Assembly: GCA_017934045.1 (NCBI GenBank)
Contig: JAGBKK010000022.1
Coordinates: forward strand, 1 to 64,000
Direction: 5' to 3'
DNA length: 64,000 nucleotides
Origin: Neisseriaceae bacterium
GTDB lineage: Bacteria > Pseudomonadota > Gammaproteobacteria > Burkholderiales > Neisseriaceae
Shown piece after piece: positions 27,539-37,562 of this stretch. How positions within the stretch are numbered: position 1 is the first letter of the stretch; every line of letters starts with the position of its first letter. The position numbers were made by a program, and so were the translations under genes. The notes below the pieces were generated by a model. The model ran no database searches. It had not been told where the DNA came from and saw only the letters and a list, made by a program, of their open reading frames with translations.

Positions 27539-29023
27539 TTATTCAAACCAACCTAATTGTGTGCGTGCTTGCATAATCACTTCTGTGGCGGTTTCGTTGT
27601 CAATCCCTGTAATTTCCACCAACTCATCGGCGGATAATTCGGCTAAATCGTCCAAATTGTTAATTTCCGCATTCAGTAAATCCAACAACATTTGACGGTC
27701 TTCGCCACACAATTCTTTCAATTTTTCATCGGCGTTATTGAGTTTTTCTTCATCTGCCACCGATTGAGCCAACATTGCGTCCCTTGCTCGCGTGCGTAAA
27801 ATCACCGCCGTGGGTTCATCAATGCCGTCAATTTCCAACATTTCTTCCATCGGCACATACGCCACGCCTTCCAAAGAATCAAAACCCTCTTGCACCAACA
27901 AGGCGGCAATATTTTCTTCAATGCGTAAAGTATCGACAAACATTTTGGTTAAAGCACGATCTTCGGCGTTGTAGCGTTCTTCGGCTTCTTCAATCGTCAG
28001 AATATTCAAATTCCAGCCTGTGAGTTCTGCTGCCAAACGCACATTTTGACCGCCACGACCAATCGCCATTGCTAATTGATCCGCAGCCACCACCACATCA
28101 ACCGCATGTGCGTCTTCGTCAATTAGAATGCGTGTAACCGCCGCAGGGCTTAACGCATTGATAATGAACTGGGCAGGTTCAGGCGACCACAACACCACAT
28201 CAATGTTTTCGCCAGCCAACTCTTCGGTAACCGCTTTCACACGCGAGCCTTTAACGCCAATGCAAGTGCCTTGTGGGTCGATTCGCGGATCGCCTGATTT
28301 CACCGCAATTTTGGCACGCAAGCCAGGGTCACGCGCCACGGCTTTGATTTCCAACAAACCGTCTTCAATTTCAGGCACTTCCATTTCAAACAGTTTAACC
28401 AAAAATTCTTTGGCAGTGCGGCTTAAAATCACCGTAGAACGATTGTTGTGTTGGCGAATTTCACGGCAGAACGCACGAATGCGGTCGCCTGTGCGGAATT
28501 TTTCGCGTGGAATTAAATGTTCGTTAGGGATAATCGCGTCCAATTTACCGATTTCCACAATCACACCATTTTTCTCAACGCGTTTGACTGTGCCTGTAAC
28601 CAAACTTTCTTGGCGTTGTAAAAAGTCGTTTAAGATTTGTTCGCGTTCGGCATCACGAATGCGTTGCAAAATCACTTGTTTAGCGGTTTGTGCACTGATT
28701 CTGCCAAATTCAGCGGCTTCAATTTCTTCTTCATAAAATTCGCCGACTGCCATTTTAATGCCTAAATCTTCTTCCACCGCTTCATCAATTTTTTGTTTGT
28801 ATGAATCAACATAATCTTCGGCAGAAACAATTTCCCAACGGCGATAGACCTTGTATTCGCCTGTTTCACGGTCGATGGCTACACGCACATCAAAGCGTTC
28901 GTTACCAGGCTGCTTACGCACCGCACCTGCTAGTGCAAATTCCAAAGCGTCAAACACAATATCTTCGCTGACATTTTTTTCACCAGCCAAGGCTTCTGCC
29001 AACAATAAAAATTCACGACTCAT
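27539..29023 (-). CDS. nusA: Transcription termination/antitermination factor NusA
   Basis: 494 aa with the N-terminal polymerase-binding domain, S1 domain ('GTVKRVEKNGVIVEIGKLDAI'-region), two KH domains ('DPRIDPQGTCIGVKGSR', 'AIGRGGQNVRLAAELTG') and two C-terminal acidic repeats ending 'IMQARTQLGWFE'. AAGGAG lies nine bases before the ATG. Middle gene of rimP-nusA-infB. Confidence 0.97.
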   Translation of the reverse strand: MSREFLLLAEALAGEKNVSEDIVFDALEFALAGAVRKQPGNERFDVRVAIDRETGEYKVYRRWEIVSAEDYVDSYKQKIDEAVEEDLGIKMAVGEFYEEEIEAAEFGRISAQTAKQVILQRIRDAEREQILNDFLQRQESLVTGTVKRVEKNGVIVEIGKLDAIIPNEHLIPREKFRTGDRIRAFCREIRQHNNRSTVILSRTAKEFLVKLFEMEVPEIEDGLLEIKAVARDPGLRAKIAVKSGDPRIDPQGTCIGVKGSRVKAVTEELAGENIDVVLWSPEPAQFIINALSPAAVTRILIDEDAHAVDVVVAADQLAMAIGRGGQNVRLAAELTGWNLNILTIEEAEERYNAEDRALTKMFVDTLRIEENIAALLVQEGFDSLEGVAYVPMEEMLEIDGIDEPTAVILRTRARDAMLAQSVADEEKLNNADEKLKELCGEDRQMLLDLLNAEINNLDDLAELSADELVEITGIDNETATEVIMQARTQLGWFE

Positions 29024-29164
29024 TGATTGATACTCCTTAAAAAATTTTCAAAAATTGCGTAGGGTCTTCGACCCACCACCCAACCGCAGGTTTTGCGATT
29101 AAACAGTTTCAGGCAGCCTGAAATGGTTTGTTCCACGGTGGGCAAGAATGCCCACCCTACCTAT

Positions 29165-29590
29165 TTAAAAATCAGGTTTTAAGCGTGCTTTTTCGATATT
29201 ACTCAAAGCAATCGCCACATCTTGTTCATCAACCGTTAAAGTTAATGTATTGTTTTCAAAATGTTTTATCACGCCCACAAACTTTTTGCGACCATTTTCA
29301 GGTAGCCGCAATTTAAGCGTGGCTTTATGTCCTGCAAAACGGATAAAGTCTTGTTCTTTTTTCAAAACCCGATCCAAACCAGGTGAGGACACTTCCAAGC
29401 GTTCGTAATCCACATTTTCCACCATAAACAAACGGCTTAAATGATTGCTCACAAACGCACAATCATCAACCGTAATGCCGCCGTCTTTGTCAATAAACAC
29501 CCGCAAAGTGCCGTTGTGCGTCATTTCAATATCCACACATTCATAACCCAAAGGCGGCAAAGTTTTGTTTAATAATTGTTCAATATCCAT
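29165..29590 (-). CDS. rimP: Ribosome maturation factor RimP
   Basis: 141 aa, needed for 30S maturation. '[21 protein letters not shown]' and '[19 protein letters not shown]', then '[21 protein letters not shown]', are the family blocks. A 140-bp gap with an uptake palindrome and two 'gtagggt' repeats separates it from nusA, longer than usual for this operon. Confidence 0.95.
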   Translation of the reverse strand: MDIEQLLNKTLPPLGYECVDIEMTHNGTLRVFIDKDGGITVDDCAFVSNHLSRLFMVENVDYERLEVSSPGLDRVLKKEQDFIRFAGHKATLKLRLPENGRKKFVGVIKHFENNTLTLTVDEQDVAIALSNIEKARLKPDF

Positions 29591-29797
29591 AAATCAATAT
29601 CTTGTTTTACCATAAAAAAATGGGACGCTTGGCGACCCATTCCCGAAAAATCAATTACGAAAACCTGTTGATTATAATCAATCTAATCAAAAAAATAAAG
29701 TAGTTTTTTTCATTAAGTTTTTGTTCATTTTGGGTTAAGTCCTTGTTAAGTTCATTACCAGATACTGATCATATTCCAAAAAAGTTAGGAGACAACA

Positions 29798-30121
29798 ATG
29801 ATTTTATCTGTGAAAAAATGGCTTGTGGCAGGCGTGATAGGGGCATTTTCGCTCACCAGTTTAACAGGTTGTGTTATTTCTGATGACCCTTATGTGAATA
29901 CTGCCGCAACGGCAGTTGCCACTGCGGGCGTGGTGAGTTTGTTATTGCACAGTGCTCATGATAACCGCTATTACGACCAAAGTTATCGTCCTATGCCACG
30001 CCATTATCGCCCTGCACACAATGCACGCGTAGTGCATGTGCATAATATTCACGACTATCGCCGTAGTCATCATTCGCCACGCCATTATTCATCGTATGGA
30101 CGCGGTCATTATTATCGATAG
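29798..30121 (+). CDS. Small His/Tyr/Arg-rich lipoprotein of unknown function
   Basis: 107 aa. The signal 'GAFSLTSLTGC' is a lipobox, so the protein should be membrane-anchored. After a hydrophobic Ala/Val stretch the last 55 residues are full of His, Tyr, Arg and Ser ('RYYDQSYRPMPRHYRP', 'YRRSHHSPRHYSSYGRGH'), perhaps binding metal or peptidoglycan. Start ATG with AGGAGA upstream. I know no named family. A bidirectional terminator follows. Confidence 0.7.
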   Translation: MILSVKKWLVAGVIGAFSLTSLTGCVISDDPYVNTAATAVATAGVVSLLLHSAHDNRYYDQSYRPMPRHYRPAHNARVVHVHNIHDYRRSHHSPRHYSSYGRGHYYR

Positions 30122-30148
30122 TTCAATCTGTTCAGGCAGCCTGAAAAA

Positions 30149-30171
30149 AAATACCGCCTATGGGCGGTATT
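30149..30171. terminator. Bidirectional terminator between the small lipoprotein and S41 protease genes
   Basis: AATACCGCC and GGCGGTATT around a four-base loop, A-rich on the left and T-rich on the right. Confidence 0.75.
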
Positions 30172-30177
30172 GCTTAT

Positions 30178-31668
30178 TTAGTTTTCTGCGTTATGTTCGT
30201 CATTCACCACTTTTTTAGTGTCGCGTTTTTCCTTGGCGGCTAAACCGATGCTTTGTTGATAAAGCGTTGAATCTTTTAATAAATCCAAGGCTTTTTTCAA
30301 CTGTTCATCTTTGGTAGGATCAGGTTCGCGGCGACTTAACAAATCGTCAAATTTTTCGTCTTCGCTTTTGGCTTTGTTTTTTTCTACCACTTCTTTGCGT
30401 TTGGCTGCGGCATCTTCATCAATTTTGCCTTTGGTTTCTTTATCGCCTTTGGGATTGTTTAAGTGTCCGCTTAAATCTGCTTCACGCATTTGGTAATCAT
30501 CGTATTCGCTTTTGACTTCCACATCAGGCACAACGCCGTTGGCTTGAATGGAACGATCATTCGGCGTGTAATACAAAGATACAGTGAGTTTTACGCCTGA
30601 ACCGTTGGATAATGGAATGACGGTCTGCACGGAACCTTTACCAAAACTTTGTACGCCCACCATCACGGCTCGTTTATGGTCTTGCAATGCACCTGCGACA
30701 ATTTCACTGGCAGACGCTGAACCTGAGTTAATCAACACGGTTACAGGTATATCCTTAATATATGCAGGCAAGTTGGACAATGGATCTTTACCTACCAAGC
30801 GTTTGCCTGGCATATAATCTTTTTTCTCTGCTTTATATGATACCGTGTTGCGTCCATCTCGTCCTTTGGTACTCACCACCACTTTACCTTGTGGTAGAAA
30901 AACCGCAGAAACGCCTACGGCTTGGTGCAATAAACCACCTGGGTCATCACGCAAATCCAACACCAAACCTTTTAACGGTGTTTTATTTTTTTTAACTAAC
31001 TCATTGATATGACTAACTAAATCTTCTGTTGTTCGTTCTTGGAAATTGGAGACTTTCACATAACCAATACCGTCTTCCAATAATTTAGAACGCACGCTTT
31101 TGACTTTAATCACATCACGAATAATATGCACTTGAATGGGGGTGGAACTGTCTTTGCGACTTAAAGTTAAATCAATCGGCGTGCCTGGTTTGCCACGCAT
31201 CAATTTCACGGCAGCGGAAGTACTCATACCACGCGTGGATTCATCGTTGATTTTTAAAATATAATCGCCGCTTTTTACACCTGCGCGTTCGGCGGGCGTA
31301 TCTTCAATCGGTGCAATAATCACAATCGAATCATTGCGTTTGCCGATTTCCATACCCAAACCACCAAATTCACCTGCGGTGTGTTCTTTTAAATCTTCAT
31401 AATCTTTGGCGGTTAAATATTCAGAATGCGGATCTAAACCGCTCACCATACCTTTTACGGCTTCTTTAATGAGTTTATCGTCCTTGGTGTCTTGATAGTA
31501 ATTGGCTTTAATCTGCCCATATACTTCAACAAAATTGCGAATTTCTTGCACAGGCAAAGCGTCTTTTTGATTGTCCGCAAATGACTGCACAGATATAGCA
31601 GACATTGCACCAGCCAAGGCACATAAAATGCACAAGGAAAGTTTTTTAATCGTACCTTTTTTTGACAT
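30178..31668 (-). CDS. ctpA: C-terminal processing peptidase, S41 family
   Basis: 496 aa, periplasmic serine protease. Signal peptide or anchor at residues 1-32; PDZ domain at about 100-175 ('GLGMEIGKRNDSIVIIAPIEDTP', split here: 'GLGMEIG', 'IIAPIEDTPAERAGV'); S41 core with catalytic Ser in 'INSGSASASEIVAGAL' and Lys in 'VQSFGKGSVQTV'. The last 90 residues are charged and probably disordered. It cleaves C-terminal tails of envelope proteins and takes part in peptidoglycan hydrolase turnover in relatives. Confidence 0.92.
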   Translation of the reverse strand: MSKKGTIKKLSLCILCALAGAMSAISVQSFADNQKDALPVQEIRNFVEVYGQIKANYYQDTKDDKLIKEAVKGMVSGLDPHSEYLTAKDYEDLKEHTAGEFGGLGMEIGKRNDSIVIIAPIEDTPAERAGVKSGDYILKINDESTRGMSTSAAVKLMRGKPGTPIDLTLSRKDSSTPIQVHIIRDVIKVKSVRSKLLEDGIGYVKVSNFQERTTEDLVSHINELVKKNKTPLKGLVLDLRDDPGGLLHQAVGVSAVFLPQGKVVVSTKGRDGRNTVSYKAEKKDYMPGKRLVGKDPLSNLPAYIKDIPVTVLINSGSASASEIVAGALQDHKRAVMVGVQSFGKGSVQTVIPLSNGSGVKLTVSLYYTPNDRSIQANGVVPDVEVKSEYDDYQMREADLSGHLNNPKGDKETKGKIDEDAAAKRKEVVEKNKAKSEDEKFDDLLSRREPDPTKDEQLKKALDLLKDSTLYQQSIGLAAKEKRDTKKVVNDEHNAEN

Positions 31669-31820
31669 TTTTTTCTCACTAATGTTATGAAATAATCATT
31701 TTTCAGGCTGCCTGAAAAAAAACCGTATTATAGACAAAACTTTATTTAGACTGCCTAAAATTATGTAACTGTATCATACAAAAATGATAATTAACTTAAC
31801 TTTCAGGCTGCCTGAAAGCC

Positions 31821-32828
31821 TTATACGCTATACGGACGATACGGTATGCGAATATCCACACGATACACGCCGCCCACTTCGCTGCGATTTAACACCGCAT
31901 CGCGGTCGTACATTAAAAACAGCCGTTCGGATAAATTTTGCAATGCCATTTTATTGCCTGACACATGTTCTTGTTGCTCATCATTGGGCGGAATGGGGTT
32001 TTCGATGCGAATGTAAATCCATTCGCCTTTGTGGCTAATGCTTACCGTAATGGTGCATTTTATCAAACTGGGTTCAACACCGTGATAGACGGCGTTTTCC
32101 AGCAAAGGTTGTAACAATAGGTGCGGCACGCGTGCGTTGTCAGGGGCGTTGATTTGCCATTCACACGCCATACGGTCGCTGCCCATACGCATAATTTCAA
32201 TGGCAATATAACCTTGTGCGAGTTCAATTTCTTTACCCAAAGAACTGTCTTTGCCTGATGATTTTAGTTGGGCACGAAATAAATCCGCTAAATTTAACAG
32301 CACTTCTTCTGCGTCATACGGACGCGTATGCACCAAACTAACCGCCGCATTCAGACTATTAAACAAAAAATGCGGACGAATGCGAGCGGTGAGTGCATCT
32401 AACTGGGCTTGGGCAAGTGCTGGCGAAAACGCTTTTTGCAACACCGCCTGATAGTGCATTAGAGCAAGCGTATAAACGGCAATAATCATCAGATGACGCA
32501 GATTTAGTTCAATATCGATTGGCGTGAAAAAAGTTTCGCATAAAGAACAAATACTTAATGTTACAAACAACACCCAAAACGGCGGAAATGGCAGGCGATG
32601 AATGGGACGATTGAGTAACCATAATGCACTGATAATCATCAAAATCGCAGGAGCTAACCATATCGCAAAATTGGAAAAATGCACCATATACGGCGTGTTT
32701 TGGTCGGGCGTTAAAATGGGCAACAACAATAACAACAACATTGATGACGCAAACACACGCAACGCCACGCCCAAATTGCGAAAATCGGGCACTGCAAATA
32801 AAGGGATTTCTTGTCGTATAATACGCAT
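31821..32828 (-). CDS. LytS/AlgZ-type sensor histidine kinase
   Basis: 335 aa. Four hydrophobic segments lie in the first 140 residues; the His_kinase domain follows with the phospho-accepting His in 'RPHFLFNSLNA' and the N-box 'LLQPLLENAVYHGVEP'. The ATPase end is short, as in this family. Its usual partner, a LytTR response regulator, is not adjacent: argH diverges on one side and the S41 protease gene follows on the other. Ligand unknown. Confidence 0.82.
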   Translation of the reverse strand: MRIIRQEIPLFAVPDFRNLGVALRVFASSMLLLLLLPILTPDQNTPYMVHFSNFAIWLAPAILMIISALWLLNRPIHRLPFPPFWVLFVTLSICSLCETFFTPIDIELNLRHLMIIAVYTLALMHYQAVLQKAFSPALAQAQLDALTARIRPHFLFNSLNAAVSLVHTRPYDAEEVLLNLADLFRAQLKSSGKDSSLGKEIELAQGYIAIEIMRMGSDRMACEWQINAPDNARVPHLLLQPLLENAVYHGVEPSLIKCTITVSISHKGEWIYIRIENPIPPNDEQQEHVSGNKMALQNLSERLFLMYDRDAVLNRSEVGGVYRVDIRIPYRPYSV

Positions 32829-32933
32829 TTTTAAATTCCAAAGGTTTTATGGCTGCCTGAAAAAATAACTGATAAAAATTGAAATGATACCTTTTCAGGC
32901 AGCCTGAAAGCATAAATTATAGGATAAAAAACA

Positions 32934-34319
32934 ATGTCTAATGATAGCAAAACTTGGTCGGCACGGTTTAGTGAGCCTGTGTCGGCATTGGTGAAAACTT
33001 ACACCGCGTCCATTCAATTTGACAAACGATTAAGCCTTGTGGATATTCAAGGCTCGCTCGCACACGCCCAAATGCTCACCGAATGCGGCGTGTTAAGTGA
33101 AGAAGATTTAGCCGATATTCGCCGTGGTATGGCAGAAATTATTGATTTAATTAACCATAATCAAATCGACTGGTCGATTGATTTAGAAGATGTGCATATG
33201 AATGTGGAACGCTTGCTCACGCAAAAAGTGGGGGACGCAGGGGCGAGATTACACACAGGACGCAGTCGCAACGACCAAGTTGCCACCGACATTCGCCTGT
33301 GGTTACGGGGTGAAACCGACACCATTTTGCAACTGATTAAAAACTTTCAGGCAGCCTTGCTTGATTTAGCAAAAAACCACACCGACACCATTATGCCAGG
33401 TTTTACGCATCTGCAAGTAGCTCAACCTGTGAGTTTTGCTCATCATTTAATGGCATATGTGGAAATGTTTGGACGAGACGCGGAACGCTTTGCCGATTGC
33501 CGCCGCCGCATTAACCGCAGCCCTTTGGGAGCTGCCGCTTTGGCTGGCACAACTTACCCCATTAACCGCGAAAGAACGGCGGAATTGTTAGGCTTTGAAG
33601 AAGTGTGTCGCAATTCATTAGACGCCGTGTCCGACCGTGATTTTGCGATTGAATTTGCCGCCGCCGCCAGTATTTTAATGATGCACTTTTCTCGTTTAAG
33701 TGAAGAATTGGTGCTGTGGTCAAGCCAACGCTTTGCGTTTATCAAAATGTCCGACCGCTACTGCACAGGCTCGTCCATTATGCCGCAGAAGAAAAATCCC
33801 GATGTACCAGAGTTGGTGCGTGGCAAAACTGGTCGCGTTTATGGACATTTAATCGCCTTACTCACCTTAATGAAATCGCAACCGTTGGCATACAACAAAG
33901 ACAATCAAGAAGACAAAGAACCCTTGTTTGACGCGGTGAATACGGTAATTGATACACTGCGTATTTACACCGATATGGTGTCAGGCATTGTGCCTGTGGT
34001 GGAAAATATGCGACAAGCCGCCCTACAAGGCTTTGCCACCGCCACTGACTTGGCGGATTATTTGGTGAAAAAAGGCATTCCTTTTCGTGAAAGCCACGGC
34101 ATAGTCGCCGCTGCCGTGCGTTATGCGGAAGAACAACAATGCAAATTAGAAGATTTGCCGTTGAAAAAATTGCAATCATTCTCCGACAAAATCGGTGAAG
34201 ATATTTACAGCGTCTTAACCTTGGAAGGCAGCCTGAAAGCCCGTAACCACACAGGCGGCACCGCTCCTAATCAAGTAAAACGCCAAATTGAAGAATGGCA
34301 AAAACGCTTGGAAAAATAG
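32934..34319 (+). CDS. argH: Argininosuccinate lyase
   Basis: 461 aa, last step of arginine synthesis (argininosuccinate to arginine and fumarate). '[16 protein letters not shown]' and the superfamily signature '[12 protein letters not shown]' are intact, as is 'DVHMNVE'. AGGA precedes the ATG. Uptake-sequence pieces occur in frame near 33348 ('NFQAALL') and 34227 ('GSLKA'). Confidence 0.97.
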   Translation: MSNDSKTWSARFSEPVSALVKTYTASIQFDKRLSLVDIQGSLAHAQMLTECGVLSEEDLADIRRGMAEIIDLINHNQIDWSIDLEDVHMNVERLLTQKVGDAGARLHTGRSRNDQVATDIRLWLRGETDTILQLIKNFQAALLDLAKNHTDTIMPGFTHLQVAQPVSFAHHLMAYVEMFGRDAERFADCRRRINRSPLGAAALAGTTYPINRERTAELLGFEEVCRNSLDAVSDRDFAIEFAAAASILMMHFSRLSEELVLWSSQRFAFIKMSDRYCTGSSIMPQKKNPDVPELVRGKTGRVYGHLIALLTLMKSQPLAYNKDNQEDKEPLFDAVNTVIDTLRIYTDMVSGIVPVVENMRQAALQGFATATDLADYLVKKGIPFRESHGIVAAAVRYAEEQQCKLEDLPLKKLQSFSDKIGEDIYSVLTLEGSLKARNHTGGTAPNQVKRQIEEWQKRLEK

Positions 34320-34361
34320 TTTCAGGCAGCCTGAAAGTATCAGCAACAAGGAAAAACAACA

Positions 34362-35582
34362 ATGAACAACATTCAACAAGTACGCCTTTTGGGGCAGCAA
34401 ATTTGGTTAGATAGTTTATCGCGTTCGATGATTATCAAAGGCGAATTAAGCGAAAAAATGCGTCAAGGCGTTTGTGGCGTTACCACCAATCCTGCGATTT
34501 TTCTTTCCGCCATTAAAAATGACGAGTTGTATCACGCACAAATGCGAACACTCAAAGCGGAAGGCAAAACCGCCAAAGAAATTTACGAAACGATGGCGTG
34601 TGCCGATGTTCAGGCTGCCTGCGATATATTTTTAATGGAATATCAATACAGTAACGGCAATGCAGGTTTTGTGAGTATTGAAGTTGATCCCGCTTTGGCG
34701 AATGACGAAGACGGCACAGTGTTTGAAGCACGCCGTTTGCAACAAAAAATCAATCGTCCCAATGTGATGATTAAAATTCCTGCCACAGAAGCTGGCATTA
34801 AGGCAGTACAACGCTTGGCAGGCGAATGCCATATCAACACTACGCTGATTTTCTCACCTGAAACGGTTTATCAAATAGAAAAAGCATTTTATGCAGGTTG
34901 CCCACAATCGCACCGCCGCTTGGTTGCCAGCGTATTTTTATCACGCATTGACACGGCGATTGACAGTCAATTACCTGCCGAATTACAAGGCAAAACAGCG
35001 GTGGCAATGGCTCAATCTTTATATCAAGAAATGCAAAGCCATACCATTCCTGCCACGCTCATCAACGCTTGGCAAAATCCTGAACCGCAAGATGATGAAG
35101 AAGACGGCTGTTGCGGTGGTTGCGGTTGTGGTGGTCATCATCATCATCACGATGATGAACACGAATGTTGTGGCGGCGGCGGTTGCGGCGGTCATCATCA
35201 CCATGACGATGAACACGAATGTTGTGGTGCGTGTGATGAACACCATCATCATTTCACCCCAACTTATCAAGCAGGCACGCCGTTAATTAACTTATTGTGG
35301 GCTTCCACGGCGACCAAAAATCCAGCCTATTCAGATACGCTGTATATCGACAATTTAATCGGCAAAAACACCGTCAATACGCTGCCTGAAAAAGCACTGA
35401 ACGCCTTTTTGGAACACGGCAAAGTGGCTGAAATAAATTGCAGCCAAGCGGATAAAATTTTAAGCCAAGTGGCACAATACGCCGACTTATCCGCTGTTGC
35501 AAAAGACTTACAAATCAAAGGGTTGCAACAATTTCAGGCAGCTTTTGATGAAATTTTGGCGTTTATTGAAGCATTTGAATAA
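34362..35582 (+). CDS. tal: Transaldolase with a Cys/His-rich insert
   Basis: 406 aa, against about 350 in Neisseria relatives. It moves a dihydroxyacetone unit in the pentose phosphate pathway. 'GVTTNPAIFL', 'FVSIEVDPALA', 'VMIKIPATEAGI' (Schiff-base Lys) and 'LLWASTATKNPAYSDTLY' are normal. Residues about 244-298 form an added block with 10 Cys and 15 His: an acidic lead-in, then units of the form CCGG.GCGGHHHH(H)DDEHE repeated, and a final 'CCGACDEHHHH'. It sits in a surface loop just before the 'WAST' strand. AAGGAA precedes the ATG. The insert probably binds Zn, Ni or Cu; the barrel itself looks functional. Confidence 0.93.
   Translation: MNNIQQVRLLGQQIWLDSLSRSMIIKGELSEKMRQGVCGVTTNPAIFLSAIKNDELYHAQMRTLKAEGKTAKEIYETMACADVQAACDIFLMEYQYSNGNAGFVSIEVDPALANDEDGTVFEARRLQQKINRPNVMIKIPATEAGIKAVQRLAGECHINTTLIFSPETVYQIEKAFYAGCPQSHRRLVASVFLSRIDTAIDSQLPAELQGKTAVAMAQSLYQEMQSHTIPATLINAWQNPEPQDDEEDGCCGGCGCGGHHHHHDDEHECCGGGGCGGHHHHDDEHECCGACDEHHHHFTPTYQAGTPLINLLWASTATKNPAYSDTLYIDNLIGKNTVNTLPEKALNAFLEHGKVAEINCSQADKILSQVAQYADLSAVAKDLQIKGLQQFQAAFDEILAFIEAFE
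35091..35256 (+). repeat. In-frame tandem repeat encoding the Cys/His-rich transaldolase insert
   Basis: Units of about 54-57 bp repeat two and a half times ('tgttgtggcggcggttgc', 'catcatcaccatgacgat', 'gaacacgaatgttgtgg'). Copy number could change by slippage or recombination without loss of frame. Confidence 0.8.
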
Positions 35583-35596
35583 GCATTTCAAAATCA

Positions 35597-35623
35597 GAAA
35601 AACCGCCCCAATGGCGGTTTTTT
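35597..35623 (+). terminator. Intrinsic terminator after tal
   Basis: AAAACCGCC and GGCGGTTTTTT around a short loop; an uptake palindrome follows. Confidence 0.85.
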
Positions 35624-35679
35624 GTTTCAGGCTGCCTGAAAAAATCAATTCATCAACAGTATTTTGTTATAAAATACAC

Positions 35680-35888
35680 ACGGACAAAATGATGGGTATT
35701 TCGATACCTGTGATTTTGCCCCAGTTGAGTAAATTTGTTTATTCATCCATTTGACATAATTAGGGAGCGTCGAAGTCTGTGCTCCGAAGGTTACCTCCTA
35801 TATCAAATAACCTCTTAAGGCTATCCTTGCATAGAACCTGCATAGACTTTCAAAGTCCAAGCAATGCTTGGGCTTTGGTGTTTTTTTA
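35680..35888 (+). ncRNA. Candidate structured small RNA between tal and pqiB
   Basis: A TATAAA box at 35668-35673 precedes about 209 bp with little coding potential and several hairpins: CAAAAT/ATTTTG enclosing GGTAT/ATACC (35685-35718), GGAGC/GCTCC (35765-35787), GGTTA/TAACC (35791-35814) with CCTCCT in its loop, and a terminator GTCCAAGC/GCTTGGGC followed by seven T at 35881-35887. A CCUCCU loop can pair with ribosome binding sites and the poly-U end suits Hfq. A 6S-type RNA is another possibility; I cannot assign a known family. Confidence 0.5.
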
Positions 35889-35957
35889 GCACCTTTTTGT
35901 TCTTGACGGCGATATTTTGATAGAATAAGCCATTCAATCAACATATAGAAAACAATA

Positions 35958-37562
35958 ATGAATCCAACGCCTGACAATATACCGCAAGCACGCAAAAGAC
36001 GCACTTCAACAGCACTCATCAATACAGTGTGGTTAGTGCCGCTTTCTGCCTTAATTGCAGGCGTTTGGTTATTAGCCAGCACCATTCGCGAACGCGGTCC
36101 TGAAATTACCCTTGCCTTGCCTGACGCAGACGGCATTCAGGCAGGCTCAACGGTGATTAAGTTGTTGAATGTTGATGTCGGTCGTGTGGTGAAAGTATCG
36201 CTTAACGACCAACACAACGGCGTGATTTTGCAAGCGAGAATGGACAAATCGGCTGCCAAATTATTGACCAATGAAACGCAATTTTGGTTGGTTAAGCCAC
36301 GCATTGACCGCACAGGCGTAACTGGGCTTGGCACATTGGTATCGGGTTATTATATTGAAATGTCGCCTGGCAAAAACGGCACGCCACGACGCAATTTTAC
36401 GGTGATTGATGCCAAACCGTCCGATTTAAATGCCACAGGTGGCAAGTATTTTCAACTGACAGGCATTGCCGATGATTCTTTGCTGTCGGTGGGTTCGTCT
36501 GTGTTGTATCGCAATATTGAAGTGGGCGAAGTGTCGGACGCACGCTTTAATCCGCAGAAAAATACGGTGGAATATCGCATTTTTATTAAGCACCCCAATG
36601 AGACTTTAATCGGTGAAAATACGCAATTTTGGTCGGCAGGTGGTTTGAATGTGGATTTTAACGGCGGCACCCTGAATGTGGCTGCACCGCCTGTGGGGGC
36701 AATTTTAAGCGGTGGTGCGATTGCGTTTGATAATCCCACCCAAGGCAAGGGGGCAGAAGTTGCCGAAAACACGCATTTCACTTTACATAAAAACCATTCT
36801 GCGATTGAAGAAAAAAAACCTGAAAATGCTTTTCATTTAGTTGCATTTTTTGATCAAAGCGTGGCAAATTTACATAAAGGATCGCCTGTTGTTTATAAAG
36901 GAATTACCGTAGGATATGTTGAAAATCCACAGTTTTTTCATTCATGAGATAAATCTAAACTCTTTGATAATAAAAATATTCCTGTGTTGTTTTATTTATC
37001 CCCTGAATTATTTAGCGAAAATATTAATATCAGCGAATGGCAAAACTCTATTCAGGAAGCCTTAAATCAAGGTTTAACGGCGACAATAGGCAGTAATAAT
37101 TTATTATTAGGTGGCGGACAAATTGAATTAAGCGACAATAATCAAGACCAACCTTTAAAACCGATGAATAAATATCAAGATTTTTTAGTGATCGGTACAC
37201 ATAAAGGTGGCTTTGACAGTATTACCCAACAACTCAATGCGGTATTAGAAAAAATCAACCATTTACCATTGGAAAAAACTGTGGTGGAACTGAATAAAAC
37301 CATTAGCGATTTAGATAAACTGTTGGCAAATAAAGAAATGCAATCATTACCTGCCGACATTCATAACACCTTGCAAGAATTGCAAAAAACGCTAAACGGC
37401 ATTTCGCCTGATGCTCCTGTTTATCGTGATATACAAATAACTTTGCATAAAATCAATCACACTTTGGATAAAGCCGAACCTGTGTTAAGACGATTAGATG
37501 AAAAACCGAATGCCTTAATTTTTAACGACAATCGTCTTGACCCAATTCCGAAAGGCAAATAA
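35958..37562 (+). pseudogene. pqiB: PqiB/MCE-domain lipid transport protein, interrupted by an in-frame TGA
   Basis: Envelope protein with an N-terminal membrane anchor ('VWLVPLSALIAGVWLLA') and repeated MCE domains, 'GPEITLALPDADGIQAGSTVIK', shown here as 'GPEITLALPDADG', then 'VGSSVLYRNIEVGEV' and 'HKGSPVVYKGITVGYVE', which build a periplasmic lipid channel. The frame stops at TGA 36945-36947 after 'NPQFFHS' and continues in the same frame with 'DKSKLFDNKNIPVLFYLSPELF' (in parts 'NIPVLFYLSPEL') to TAA 37560-37562. Total is about 535 codons, normal for PqiB, so one nonsense change (perhaps TGG to TGA) has cut it at residue 330. pqiA is not upstream; pqiC follows. Confidence 0.82.

Noticed and set aside
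35680-35888. Firm call of 6S RNA
   Set aside because: Size would fit, but I could not find a convincing closing stem between the two ends and the long central bubble. Kept as an unassigned candidate.
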